Source: JAJEFO01 sp009843725 (GTDB lineage Bacteria > Pseudomonadota > Alphaproteobacteria > Rhodobacterales > Rhodobacteraceae). From it: DNA of 64,000 nucleotides. Location of the stretch: contig CBDEUJ010000005.1 of NCBI GenBank assembly GCA_965243215.1, positions 682,001 to 746,000 on the forward strand, in the 5' to 3' direction. This document shows positions 1-8,346 of this stretch, one piece after another; the stretch's first letter is position 1, and each line of letters opens with the position of its first letter. A program made the translations under genes and the position numbers. The notes below the pieces were generated by a model. That model was not told where the DNA came from. It searched no databases and saw only the letters and a program-made list of their open reading frames with translations.

Positions 1-212
1 CTCTCTGGTCGCTCTTGCGTCCCCTGTGCCGTGCCGGACAAGAGCTGTCCGGGAGCTCTGCGGAAGCAGATCCTGCAGAAAGGAAGGGGAACGGTGCACT
101 GAGATGCGGCGTGTCGCGGGCGGACTCGTTGCGCACGCCTGTACACTGAAGCCGGGACGCGTTGAACGCCGCAAGGAGTGTCTTGCGCCGCCCTGCCCCG
201 CCGCCGATCGCG

Positions 213-458
213 TCAGGAACTGGCGCGGCTTCCGGACTTTCGGATCGTGTAGATCTGGAGTCCGCCTTGCTCTTCGGAGTTCAATAGTGCGTGTCCATGC
301 TCCCTGCAGAAATGCGGCACGTCCACGGCGGCTGCCGGATCGTCCACGACCAGCCTCAGGGTCGCCCCGGGCGCCATTGCGCGCAGGCGTTTCGCGGCCT
401 TCAGCACTGGCAGCGGACAAAGGAGCCCCAGGGCATCGAGTTCCTCGTCAAATTCCAT
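213..458 (-). CDS. TusA-family sulfurtransferase-like protein
   Basis: This small cytoplasmic protein of 81 residues belongs to the TusA/SirA/YedF fold, whose members relay sulfur as a cysteine persulfide to targets such as tRNA thiolation or molybdenum cofactor enzymes. Near the N-terminus it shows the family signature with the active cysteine in a CPxP motif (LLCPLPVLKA, Cys14), followed by a basic helix and a beta strand with the usual VDDPAA stretch. The ATG at 458 starts exactly at the family N-terminus; the open frame continues upstream but reads antisense to the neighbouring gene. It is divergent from ccdA, 114 bp away. The 212 bp before it, up to the window edge, show no convincing gene. 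The family is clear; the sulfur acceptor is unknown. Confidence 0.87.
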   Translation of the reverse strand: MEFDEELDALGLLCPLPVLKAAKRLRAMAPGATLRLVVDDPAAAVDVPHFCREHGHALLNSEEQGGLQIYTIRKSGSRASS

Positions 459-572
459 CGGAGCGAGCGGTACGCGGCATGTTTCAGCTTGTCCACCGAG
501 TTGTGACCCCCTGCGTCTGGGCAGAAGGGTTTGTTGTGCCTTATTTATCGGATTCGGAACCAAAGGGCATCC

Positions 573-1328
573 ATGTTCGGCATTGACATCTTCGACCTGA
601 GCCTCCTGCCTGCCATGCTCGTGGCGCTGGCAGCGGGCTTCCTGTCCTTCCTGAGCCCCTGCGTCCTGCCAATCGTGCCCCCCTACCTTGCCTACATGGG
701 CGGGGTGTCCGTAACCGAGATGCATGCAGCAAGTGGCCAAGCCTCCCGTCGCGTGCGCAATTCGGCCATCTTCTTCGTGCTCGGCCTCTCCACGGTGTTT
801 CTCTTCCTTGGCTTCACCGCCAGCGCCTTCGGGCGCTTCTTCCTGACCAACCAAGGCTGGTTCGTGACGATCGCGGGAATCGTGATCATGGTGTTCGGAG
901 CGCATTTCATCGGCGTCTTTCGCCTGAGTTTCATGGACCGCGAAATGCGCATTGATGCAGGCAACCGGGGCGGGTCGGAATTCGGAGCCTACATTCTTGG
1001 ATTGGCGTTCGCCTTTGGCTGGACACCTTGCATCGGCCCGATACTGGGTGCCATCCTGTCTCTGGCGGCAAGCGAGGCGGACGTGACGCGCGGCACTGCG
1101 CTTCTCGCGTTCTATGCCGCCGGCCTTGGCATCCCGTTCCTGCTTGTGGCGATGTTCTTCCCGAGACTGACCGGCTTCATGAACTGGATGCGCCGCAACA
1201 TGGACAAGATCGAGCGGATCACGGGCCTGCTGCTTTGGACTGTGGGTCTCTTGCTGCTCACGGGACAATTCACCGATTTCAGCTGGTGGCTGAACGAGAC
1301 CTTCCCCGTCCTGCAGTCCTTCGGCTAG
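573..1328 (+). CDS. ccdA: Cytochrome c biogenesis protein CcdA
   Basis: CcdA is an inner-membrane thiol-disulfide transporter that moves reducing power from cytoplasmic thioredoxin to periplasmic apocytochrome c and related thiol targets. The 251-residue product has the expected six hydrophobic helices. The two essential cysteines are visible in helix 1 (SPCVLPIVPP) and in helix 4 (WTPCIGPILG). The start is the ATG at 573 (MFGIDIFDLS), because the preceding in-frame residues are not membrane-like. The TAG stop lies inside a CTAG that is the target duplication of the adjacent insertion sequence, so the element landed on the stop codon without changing the protein. Family and length fit very well. 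Confidence 0.93.
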   Translation: MFGIDIFDLSLLPAMLVALAAGFLSFLSPCVLPIVPPYLAYMGGVSVTEMHAASGQASRRVRNSAIFFVLGLSTVFLFLGFTASAFGRFFLTNQGWFVTIAGIVIMVFGAHFIGVFRLSFMDREMRIDAGNRGGSEFGAYILGLAFAFGWTPCIGPILGAILSLAASEADVTRGTALLAFYAAGLGIPFLLVAMFFPRLTGFMNWMRRNMDKIERITGLLLWTVGLLLLTGQFTDFSWWLNETFPVLQSFG

Positions 1329-3759
1329 CCCTACCGAGTCATGACAAGTCTGGCTGGCAATGGATCATTCGCTCTGCCGTAGTGCGTGCCGCTGACCGGC
1401 CCGGAACCCGATCCGATGGCCTATCGACGCACTGGTCAGGCGGGTTTGTCCATGCCACATGATCTGGTTGCCGGGCTCCGGATCGTGCTTGCGGTCGCGA
1501 TAGCCGCCGAGATGGGCTACGAGACGAACCGCGTCGCCGAGCCGCGCCGGCGGCTGCAGGTCATGCTCCAGCGCGTAGTCGCGCAGGAAGTCGAGCTCGT
1601 GGTCGGTGAACATCAGGTCCGGGTCACAGTCGGGCACCTGGCGACCGAGCAGCGTCATGACCATGATGCGCCACGCGATGACGGCGTTGATCGCGACCGC
1701 CCGCTGCAGGCGCTCCGCGGTGCGGAACAGCAGGAACTCGGTGCGGCAGCCGGACTTCAGGACGCGAAAGTAGTCTTCGACTTTCCAGCGCTGAAGGTAG
1801 TGGCCGACGATCTCGGCCGCGTCCTCCGCGCTCCCGACCGCGACCGTGGTCAGCAGGAACCATTGCACGGGGTCCTCGCCCTCGGGCGGCGCGACCTCCC
1901 GGACGTGGACGCCGTGCAGGGAGACCGGCTCCGCGCCGGGAACGGCGCCCGTCGCCGGCAGCGTGACGCGGCGGAACCGCAGCTCGCAGCTCGCCAGCCG
2001 CTTCGCCCGCGCGGGGCGGGCCTTCCTCCGGCTGGACTTCGGCCGCGCCGCCAGCCCCTCGATCTCGACGTCGACCATGCCGTCGGGCGCGCCGCCCGAC
2101 ATCGTCGCGAACAGCTTCGGCCTCCCCTTGCCCAGAACCCGGTCATGCTTCGCGCGGACCAGCAGCCCGACGCGCGGACGGCGGCGCTGCGCGTCGAACA
2201 GCTCGAACATGTCCCCCTCGCGGTCGCAGACCGCGATCACCCGCGTCTTGCCGCCGACCTCGCGCACGGCGTCGGCGGTGTCGTCGAAGCCTTCCAGCCA
2301 GCGCACCGTCTTCCGGCGCCTCTCCTCCTCCTTCGAGAGCTTCGCCTGCGGGTCGAAGCCCAGCCTGAGCACGCCGAGCGGCAGGCCCGTCTCCGTCACC
2401 GCCAGCGTCGCGTGCATGTGCAGGCCGAGGCTCTTCGCCTTCGTCTGGTTCCGGCCGATCACCTGCAGGCCGTCGCATCCCGGGCGGGTGGCGAAGTTCA
2501 GGTCGGTGCCGTCCTGGATCGCGAGCACCGTCTTCTGGCCGCGCATCCGCCGGACGGTGCGCTCGCGGTGCGGCGCAAGGATGTTCGGCGCCGTCACCTC
2601 CGATTCCGCCGGCGCCTCGATCATCCGGTAGAAGGCCGCGATCGCGGTGCTGTCCGCATCGCTGTTGGCGTTGATCTTCCGGCCCGGATGGGCGGCAAGG
2701 AGCCCCGCGCTCTTCACCAGCCGTGCCGACAGTCGCTTGTCTCCCAAAGGCGCATCTCCAAACTCGTTCGCGGCCCATTCCGCCGCGTTCAGGCCCTCGC
2801 CCGGCTGCAGCGCCGGCGCATGGTCCACCCAAGGGACCCCGAGCTTCCGGCGCCACCTGCCGTCCAGCGTGTACATGAAGACGGTCTTGACCGTCTTCTC
2901 ACGCCGTTTCTTCCGGTCCTGCCGGCCCCGGCCCGCCGTCCGGCCCAACGACAGGAAGTTCGCGGCCCTGAGGCAGGTCCCCTTGTACCCCTCGTCGGCA
3001 AAGCTTTCCACCAGCCAGGGGCGAAAGCCGTAGCGGGCCTCGAAGTCCCGGGGCAGGCGTCGCAGCAGGCGCCCCAGCACGTGGCTGGCCAGGTGCGGGC
3101 AGGCGACCGAGGGCCTGATCAGGTAGCGGGAGAGACAGACGACGCGATCGAGATGCCTGCGCCGCTGCGCGTCGTCCCAGGCCATCCACCGGTCCCGGGC
3201 GGCAACCCTGAGCGCCGCGGCGGAGAAGCCGGCCGCGCCCAGCCAGCCATGGGCCGATCCCACCAGGTAGCGGACCTGGCAGCCGGCGAAGGTGGTGATG
3301 CCGTGCGGGTGCTCGCGCGCGATCAGCGTGTTCCAGGTCTCCCGCTGCGACCGGGCCGTGACCTGCACCAGTTCGAGATCGCGGATGGCGGCGGGACGGG
3401 ACGGAACCCCGACCGGCGGCGCCACGTCGCCGTCGAGCAGACGCGGCCCGTTCCTCACCGCCGGCGCAGCCGGCGCCGGAAGGACGATGCCGGGGGCCTT
3501 GTCCGCCAGCTCGGCCAGTGCCTTCATGCAGCCGGCAAGCTGCATTCGTCCGGTGGCGCTGATGAAGGAGAATTCCTCGCAGACCCGTCGCCCGAAGGCG
3601 CTGCGGCTGTCGAACCGTTCCTGCGACAGCATCGCGGCGATGCGCGCCACCGCCGCGTCATCCCGCAGGGTGCGGCTGATCTCGGACCGTGCCATGGCGG
3701 GGTCGGACTGGCAGGGCGAGAGTCCATTGTCCAGCCCTTTTTTCAATGACATGGTAGGG
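1329..3759. mobile_element. IS4-superfamily insertion sequence with DruA-domain transposase, CTAG target
   Basis: This is a 2431-bp element bounded by CTAG at 1325-1328 and again at 3760-3763. The ends carry imperfect inverted repeats of about 50 bp: the left end begins CCCTACCGAGTCATGACA, and the right end, read on the other strand, begins CCCTACCATGTCATTGAA, with further matches inward. The bases outside the duplications (TCGG on the left, CCGA on the right) mean that the empty site was the 12-bp palindrome TCGGCTAGCCGA. It carries one large gene on the minus strand. Intact ends and an open transposase frame suggest a recent and possibly active copy. Confidence 0.85.
1365..3752 (-). CDS. 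IS4/IS50-type transposase fused to a DruA-like (DUF4338) N-terminal domain
   Basis: The 795-residue product has three recognisable parts. Residues about 120-290 match DUF4338, the DruA-like domain (GCQVRYLVGS, then a long arginine-rich segment ending in a FLSLGRTAGRGR-like stretch). Residues about 310-380 resemble the Tn5-type transposase DNA-binding domain (NEFGDAPLGDKRLSARLVKS). The rest is an IS4-superfamily DDE catalytic domain, with acidic residues at IQDGTD and CDREGD and the YREK signature (YLQRWKVEDYFRVLK) near the C-terminus. It catalyses transposition of the surrounding element. The start is uncertain: the ATG at 3752 lies only 8 bp from the element end, and the ATG at 3695 (MARSEISRTL) is an alternative. 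A long open frame on the opposite strand is an antisense shadow. Confidence 0.86.
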   Translation of the reverse strand: MSLKKGLDNGLSPCQSDPAMARSEISRTLRDDAAVARIAAMLSQERFDSRSAFGRRVCEEFSFISATGRMQLAGCMKALAELADKAPGIVLPAPAAPAVRNGPRLLDGDVAPPVGVPSRPAAIRDLELVQVTARSQRETWNTLIAREHPHGITTFAGCQVRYLVGSAHGWLGAAGFSAAALRVAARDRWMAWDDAQRRRHLDRVVCLSRYLIRPSVACPHLASHVLGRLLRRLPRDFEARYGFRPWLVESFADEGYKGTCLRAANFLSLGRTAGRGRQDRKKRREKTVKTVFMYTLDGRWRRKLGVPWVDHAPALQPGEGLNAAEWAANEFGDAPLGDKRLSARLVKSAGLLAAHPGRKINANSDADSTAIAAFYRMIEAPAESEVTAPNILAPHRERTVRRMRGQKTVLAIQDGTDLNFATRPGCDGLQVIGRNQTKAKSLGLHMHATLAVTETGLPLGVLRLGFDPQAKLSKEEERRRKTVRWLEGFDDTADAVREVGGKTRVIAVCDREGDMFELFDAQRRRPRVGLLVRAKHDRVLGKGRPKLFATMSGGAPDGMVDVEIEGLAARPKSSRRKARPARAKRLASCELRFRRVTLPATGAVPGAEPVSLHGVHVREVAPPEGEDPVQWFLLTTVAVGSAEDAAEIVGHYLQRWKVEDYFRVLKSGCRTEFLLFRTAERLQRAVAINAVIAWRIMVMTLLGRQVPDCDPDLMFTDHELDFLRDYALEHDLQPPARLGDAVRLVAHLGGYRDRKHDPEPGNQIMWHGQTRLTSASIGHRIGFRAGQRHALRQSE

Positions 3760-3915
3760 CTAGCCGATGGCCTTGCGTCAGCGGTTCAAGGCAATTTCCC
3801 CGATTTGGGCGTCGTGAAGCCGGCTCTCGTCACTCCTGACGAAGCGCATTCGCGCGACGCTCGGCGCGCATTCCACGTACGGCGCACTTCCGTGGCTGCC
3901 TCCGGCTGATGCATG

Positions 3916-5310
3916 TCACGCTTTCGGGCCGATCATCTCCTCGGGCCGTACGATCCGGTCGAAGGTTGCCGCGTCCACGAACCCCAGCCTGACAGCCTCT
4001 TCCTTTAGGGTCGTGCCGTTCCTGTGCGCCGTCTTGGCGACCGTGGTGGCGTTGTCATATCCAATTGTCGGGGCAAGCGCAGTCACCAGCATAAGGGATT
4101 CCCGCATCAACTGGTCAATTCGGGACTCGTTGGCACGGATGCCGCTGACGCAGTTGTCCGCGAACGCGGCGGCCGCATCCCCCAAGAGCTGCATGGATTG
4201 CAGCACGTTGTAGGCTATCATGGGCTTGTAGACGTTAAGCTCGAAATGCCCCTGACTGCCTGCGAATCCTACAGCCGCATCGTTGCCGATCACGTGCGCC
4301 GCGACCTGCGTCATGGCTTCGCATTGGGTTGGATTGACCTTTCCGGGCATGATCGAGGAGCCGGGCTCGTTTTCCGGAAGCAGCAGTTCGTAAAGCCCGC
4401 AGCGCGGCCCCGAACCCAGAAGCCGTATGTCATTGGCGATCTTGAAGAGCGACGCGGCGGCGGCCTTCAGCGCACCTGACATTGCAACCATTGCATCATG
4501 GGCGGCCAGCGCCTCGAACTTGTTCGGGGCCGTGACAAACGGAAGGCCGGTGATCCTGGCCATGTTGGCGGCCACCTCCTCGTCCCAGCCGGGCCTCGTG
4601 TTGAGGCCCGTGCCGACAGCCGTCCCGCCCTGCGCCAGTTCGTGAATGTCGCCCAGCGCCGCCCGGACCCGTTCGACCGACTTGGCGACCTGATGCGCAT
4701 AGCCGGAGAATTCCTGCGAGAGCGTGAGCGGCGTCGCGTCCATGGTGTGCGTCCGCCCGATCTTGATGATTCCGTCGAACTCTCCAACCTTTGCATCCAG
4801 CGCCGCGCGCAGTTTCTGCAGGCCCGGCAACAGGACATCCCGCGCCGCCATGGCCGTAGCCACATGCATGGCGGTCGGAAACGTGTCGTTCGAGGACTGG
4901 CCCATGTTGCAATGATCGTTCGGGTGCACCGGATCCTTGGAACCGATCACGCCACCAAGGATCTCGATTGCCCTGTTCGAGATCACTTCGTTGGCGTTCA
5001 TGTTTGACTGCGTGCCGGACCCGGTCTGCCAGACAACCAGCGGAAAGTGATCATCGTGCCTCCCCTCGACAACCTCCGAGGCTGCCTGGATCAATGCGTC
5101 GGCCACCTCGGCGGGCAACTTGCCGGCAGACTTGTTGGCTTCGGCGCAGGCCTGCTTGATCACGCCTAGTGCGCGAACCACGGCGATCGGCTGCCTCTCC
5201 CATCCGATGGGGAAGTTCATCAAGCTCCGCTGCGTTTGTGCGCCCCAGTAGCGGTCTGCGGGAACCTCAAGCGGGCCGAAGCTGTCTGTTTCTGTGCGTG
5301 TGCCTGTCAC
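3916..5310 (-). CDS. fumC: Fumarate hydratase class II (FumC)
   Basis: FumC interconverts fumarate and L-malate in the citric acid cycle as an iron-independent homotetramer in the cytoplasm. The 464-residue product has the superfamily signature GSSIMPGKVNP and the conserved VWQTGSGTQSNMN and GRTHTMDATP active-site segments. I chose the GTG at 5310 because the protein then begins VTGTRTETDS, in register with other class II fumarases, and because GGAAAGG sits at ribosome-binding distance upstream. The frame is open for 37 more codons, but that extension looks non-coding. Its length is normal. It stands alone, with a DnaE2 remnant upstream. Confidence 0.96.
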   Translation of the reverse strand: MTGTRTETDSFGPLEVPADRYWGAQTQRSLMNFPIGWERQPIAVVRALGVIKQACAEANKSAGKLPAEVADALIQAASEVVEGRHDDHFPLVVWQTGSGTQSNMNANEVISNRAIEILGGVIGSKDPVHPNDHCNMGQSSNDTFPTAMHVATAMAARDVLLPGLQKLRAALDAKVGEFDGIIKIGRTHTMDATPLTLSQEFSGYAHQVAKSVERVRAALGDIHELAQGGTAVGTGLNTRPGWDEEVAANMARITGLPFVTAPNKFEALAAHDAMVAMSGALKAAAASLFKIANDIRLLGSGPRCGLYELLLPENEPGSSIMPGKVNPTQCEAMTQVAAHVIGNDAAVGFAGSQGHFELNVYKPMIAYNVLQSMQLLGDAAAAFADNCVSGIRANESRIDQLMRESLMLVTALAPTIGYDNATTVAKTAHRNGTTLKEEAVRLGFVDAATFDRIVRPEEMIGPKA

Positions 5311-5427
5311 GATCGGCCTTTCCGCCTGCAAAGACGCCCATTTGTTAACGACAAGGCGTGTGCGAGTAAATGGCGCTACCGTCAAGCCGGATGGCAGGCG
5401 CTGCCGACGTGCCGGGGACACAGGCGG

Positions 5428-5832
5428 TCATCTCGGCGCAACACCTGCGGACGAAGTCGCCGCCGGGTCGGTGGCGCCCGCCGAACCCAGCAATTCATCA
5501 AGCATCCAGGAGATGTCCTCGATCCTCTCGGCAATCACATGGGTCACGCCACTTGAGCGCTCGACGCGACCCGTCACCTTGAGCGCACGTCCCGCAATCA
5601 CTGCCCGGCGAAAGCGCTCGTACATCCTGCGCCAGACAATGACGTTCGAGATGCCGGTTTCATCTTCAAGCGTGATGAAGATCACGCCCTTCGCCGTGCC
5701 GGGGCGCTGCCGCACGATGACAAGGCCCGCCACGGCAATGCGGGCACCGTTCGGCGGCAGGTCAAGCTGGTCATGCGGCAAGCAACTGGGCGGACGGGGC
5801 CAGACCTGCATGGAGACATGTGGCTCAGTCAT
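5428..5832 (-). pseudogene. C-terminal remnant of error-prone polymerase DnaE2 (ImuC)
   Basis: This 134-codon open frame matches only the extreme C-terminal OB-fold of DnaE2, the SOS-induced error-prone DNA polymerase that works with ImuA and ImuB. The recognisable stretch includes GARIAVAGLVIVRQRPGTAK, then VIFITLEDETG, VIVW and a V.AERIEDIS ending. A complete DnaE2 is about 1000 residues, so roughly 90% of the gene is absent, and no imuA or imuB is nearby. The ATG at 5832 lies two bases from an SOS box and has no Shine-Dalgarno sequence. The simplest reading is that a deletion joined the SOS-controlled promoter region to the last part of dnaE2. It could still make a small orphan OB-fold protein. 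Confidence 0.7.
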
Positions 5833-5834
5833 AT

Positions 5835-5849
5835 GAACAAAAATAGAAC
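5835..5849 (-). promoter_or_regulatory. LexA/SOS box, GTTC-N7-GTTC
   Basis: On the minus strand the sequence reads GTTCTATTTTTGTTC, a perfect copy of the direct-repeat SOS box bound by LexA in alphaproteobacteria. It is immediately upstream of the DnaE2 remnant and oriented towards it. In related genomes such boxes control imuA-imuB-dnaE2. Whether it now drives anything useful is unknown; the plus-strand ferredoxin gene begins 140 bp to the right. Confidence 0.65.
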
Positions 5850-5990
5850 TTTTGGTTCCTTATGCAATGCCTGAAGTCGCTTGCCCCGGTCATCGGCAAG
5901 GACGACCCGGACATGCGCGACCTGAAAGAAGGGGTGGCACGGGGCTTCGAAGCAGCATAGTTAGAGGGCCAGCGAATCGAGGGAGCCTCC

Positions 5991-6314
5991 ATGGCGGAGA
6001 TCACCTACATCGAGCACAACGGGACCGAGCATGTCGTGGACGTGCCGAACGGCCTGACCGTCATGGAAGGCGCCCGTGACAACGCCATCCCCGGCATCGA
6101 GGCCGACTGCGGTGGCGCCTGCGCCTGCTCGACCTGCCACGTCTATGTGCACCCTGACTGGACCGACAGGCTGCCACCCATCGACGCGATGGAGGAAGAC
6201 ATGCTTGAGTTCGCGTATGAACCGGATTCGGCGCGCTCGCGGCTGACCTGCCAGCTCAAGGTCACCGATGCGCTGAACGGCCTGGTCGTGCAGATGCCGG
6301 AAAGGCAGATCTGA
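5991..6314 (+). CDS. [2Fe-2S] ferredoxin, FdVI/adrenodoxin type
   Basis: This 107-residue soluble electron carrier has the vertebrate-type ferredoxin pattern: a glycine-rich loop with GGACACSTCHVYV supplying three cluster cysteines, and the fourth in SRLTCQLKV near the C-terminus. It closely resembles the Rhodobacter capsulatus FdVI family, which is linked to iron-sulfur cluster assembly and possibly to P450 electron supply. The start at 5991 is preceded by a GGGAGCC ribosome-binding region. It appears monocistronic, with a strong hairpin after the stop. Confidence 0.93.
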   Translation: MAEITYIEHNGTEHVVDVPNGLTVMEGARDNAIPGIEADCGGACACSTCHVYVHPDWTDRLPPIDAMEEDMLEFAYEPDSARSRLTCQLKVTDALNGLVVQMPERQI

Positions 6315-6361
6315 CCCCCTTCCCGGCGGCGCCGGCCGAAGAGGCCAATCGAGAAAAGGAA

Positions 6362-6394
6362 ATGGCGGCGGCACGGGAGGAGTGCCGCCGCCAT
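6362..6394 (+). terminator. Intrinsic terminator-like hairpin after the ferredoxin gene
   Basis: A perfect 13-bp stem (ATGGCGGCGGCAC with GTGCCGCCGCCAT) closes on a 7-nt loop and is followed by CGCTTTA. It lies 48 bp after the ferredoxin stop. The T-run is short, so termination efficiency is an inference. Confidence 0.6.
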
Positions 6395-6432
6395 CGCTTT
6401 AGGCCCGCGAGGGCCACCGGGCCTCCCGCCGA

Positions 6433-6464
6433 TGACGGCGCCTGGGAGGAAAGGGGCGCCGTCA
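6433..6464 (-). terminator. Hairpin downstream of the DUF1127 gene
   Basis: TGACGGCGCC pairs perfectly with GGCGCCGTCA across a 12-nt loop. Read on the minus strand it lies 28 bp after the DUF1127 stop codon and probably ends that transcript. There is no clear T-tract. Confidence 0.45.
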
Positions 6465-6491
6465 CCAGGCCGAAGGCCCGGAAGCGGAAAT

Positions 6492-6707
6492 TCACGTGTC
6501 CTGAGAGCCGTAGACCGACCGATAGGCGACTTCCCGAATCGTGCCGCGCGCCAGGCCAAGGTCTTCGAGTTCGTGCGCGCCGAGCGCCTCCAGTTCCGCC
6601 AGCGTCTTGCGGTACATCCGGTACCTGGCAAAGCGTCCTGCAAGAGACTTGCGATACACCCCAAGGCGGCTGCCGGGCTGCATTTGTGCGAGAATCGTGT
6701 CACTCAT
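6492..6707 (-). CDS. DUF1127 small protein
   Basis: This 71-residue protein carries the short arginine-rich DUF1127 (YjiS-like) domain in its second half (RYRMYRKTLAELEALGAHEL, then LGLARGTI). Small DUF1127 proteins are abundant in alphaproteobacteria; some influence phosphate or carbon regulation and RNA turnover, but this one has no assigned role. I place the start at the ATG at 6707 (MSDTILAQM), where AAAGGA sits at good spacing, rather than 12 codons upstream. The AT-rich region upstream probably holds its promoter. Confidence 0.8.
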   Translation of the reverse strand: MSDTILAQMQPGSRLGVYRKSLAGRFARYRMYRKTLAELEALGAHELEDLGLARGTIREVAYRSVYGSQDT

Positions 6708-6951
6708 GATCCGTCCTTTCACCAATTTCCGGCAACGCACCATGTGTTGCCGTTCACGAACATAATTTTATGCTGCACCTGCACAATGAATGTTTCTGCA
6801 ATGCGGCTATGCGAATGAAACATGACTGCCGCATGTGCGGGCTTCCGCGCGGTCGCTGCAGGAACCGCACGTCTCGCGGGCGGTCGTTCAGCGCTTGCTC
6901 CGGCAGCCGAAGCGCGCAAACTACGCAGGACCTGGGAAAAGGAGAGCTGGC

Positions 6952-8025
6952 TTGGCTGTCAAACACGACGACATCGTCGCACGGCTGAAATCCGTGCCGG
7001 TGCCCGGCGGCGGCGACCTGATGTCGCGGGATCTTGTGCGTGCGCTCCGCATCGAAGGCGGTTCCGTGCATTTCGTGATCGAAGCCGAAAACCCCGATGC
7101 CGCGCGGGCCCTGGAAGCTGCCCGAGCCGAGGCCGAGGCGGCGGTGGCCGGCATGGACGGCGTGGAATCGGTCTCGGCCGTCCTGACGGCACATGATTCG
7201 CAGCCCCCAAAGGCACCCCCGTCCCTGAAGGTCGGAAGGCATCCTGAATCACGGCACGCCGTTCCGAATCCGGTGTCGGGCGTCGACAGAATCATCGCCG
7301 TCGGATCCGGGAAGGGGGGTGTCGGAAAATCGACGGTTGCGTCGAACCTGGCGGTTGCGTTGGCAAGCGAGGGTCGGCGCGTCGGGCTCCTCGATGCCGA
7401 CATCTACGGACCGTCCCAGCCCAAGATGATGGGCGTCATGAAGCGGCCGTCCTCGCCTGACGGCAAGACCATAGTTCCCCTCCAGTCCCACGGCGTCACG
7501 CTGATGTCGATCGGCTTCATGGTGGAGCCCTCGAAGGCCGTGGTCTGGAGGGGACCGATGTTGATGGGAGCGCTCCAGCAAATGCTCGGACAGGTGCAGT
7601 GGGGAAGCCTGGACGTTCTGATCATTGACTTGCCGCCAGGCACGGGCGACGTCCAGTTGACGCTGTGCCAGCGGACACAGGTCACCGGTTGCATCGTGGT
7701 TTCGACCCCGCAGGATGTCGCGCTGCTGGACGTGCGCAAGGCGGTCGACATGTTCAGGACCCTCAAGGCCCCGGTCCTGGGACTGATCGAAAACATGTCG
7801 ACCTATGTCTGCCCAAACTGCGGCCACGAGGCACATCTCTTCGGACACGGCGGCGCCAGGGCCGAAGCGGAAGCGCTTGGCGTGCCCTTCCTGGGAGAAA
7901 TTCCCCTGTCCCTGGATGTGCGGGTGTCCGGCGACGAAGGAAAGCCGGTGGTGCTGAAGGGCGGACCGGTTGCCGAGGCCTATCTTCGCCTTGCACGACG
8001 AATGATCGGCGGAGGAATGGGGTGA
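6952..8025 (+). CDS. mrp: Mrp/ApbC iron-sulfur cluster carrier ATPase
   Basis: Mrp-family P-loop ATPases bind and deliver [4Fe-4S] clusters to apoproteins in the cytoplasm. Residues about 5-80 form the N-terminal DUF59/MIP18-like domain. The deviant Walker A motif GSGKGGVGKST is at about 118-128, followed by LLDADIYGPSQPKMMG, and the cluster-binding CPNC pair is in STYVCPNCGHEAH. The TTG at 6952 is the best start: AAAGGAGAG lies just upstream and the protein then begins at the domain boundary. The frame is open further upstream, but that stretch does not look like protein. Length is 357 residues, normal for the family. It lies about 640 bp from the ferredoxin gene, consistent with shared Fe-S metabolism but not proof of it. 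Confidence 0.93.
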   Translation: MAVKHDDIVARLKSVPVPGGGDLMSRDLVRALRIEGGSVHFVIEAENPDAARALEAARAEAEAAVAGMDGVESVSAVLTAHDSQPPKAPPSLKVGRHPESRHAVPNPVSGVDRIIAVGSGKGGVGKSTVASNLAVALASEGRRVGLLDADIYGPSQPKMMGVMKRPSSPDGKTIVPLQSHGVTLMSIGFMVEPSKAVVWRGPMLMGALQQMLGQVQWGSLDVLIIDLPPGTGDVQLTLCQRTQVTGCIVVSTPQDVALLDVRKAVDMFRTLKAPVLGLIENMSTYVCPNCGHEAHLFGHGGARAEAEALGVPFLGEIPLSLDVRVSGDEGKPVVLKGGPVAEAYLRLARRMIGGGMG

Positions 8026-8346
8026 ACCTGCTCGATGGCGCACGGCGATCGGACCTGGTTCGGCCTGCCTGCACAGCGCCTGGATCCCAGGCGTCGCCTG
8101 CCACGACGAAACGCTGTTTGCCGCTGCCGACATTCCTGCCGATTTCCTGAACCTTTGCCCTTTTGCAGCGTATGACTTCTTGCCATAAGGTGCGCACGGA
8201 CCAGCCGGACCGCCCCGTTGCCGGAAGCATTGCCGATGCCGTACGCGCCGCAACGATCCGGCGGTCTCGGGGCACAACGGTTCCGGGACCTCGACTTCCA
8301 TGGCTTGGTCCGCACATTCGCGATCGCATCACGAGAGGAGAACGAC

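Noticed and set aside
1386..3749. Long open frame antisense to the first IS transposase
   Set aside because: It has high arginine/proline bias and mirrors the real transposase frame, and it contains no recognisable domain.
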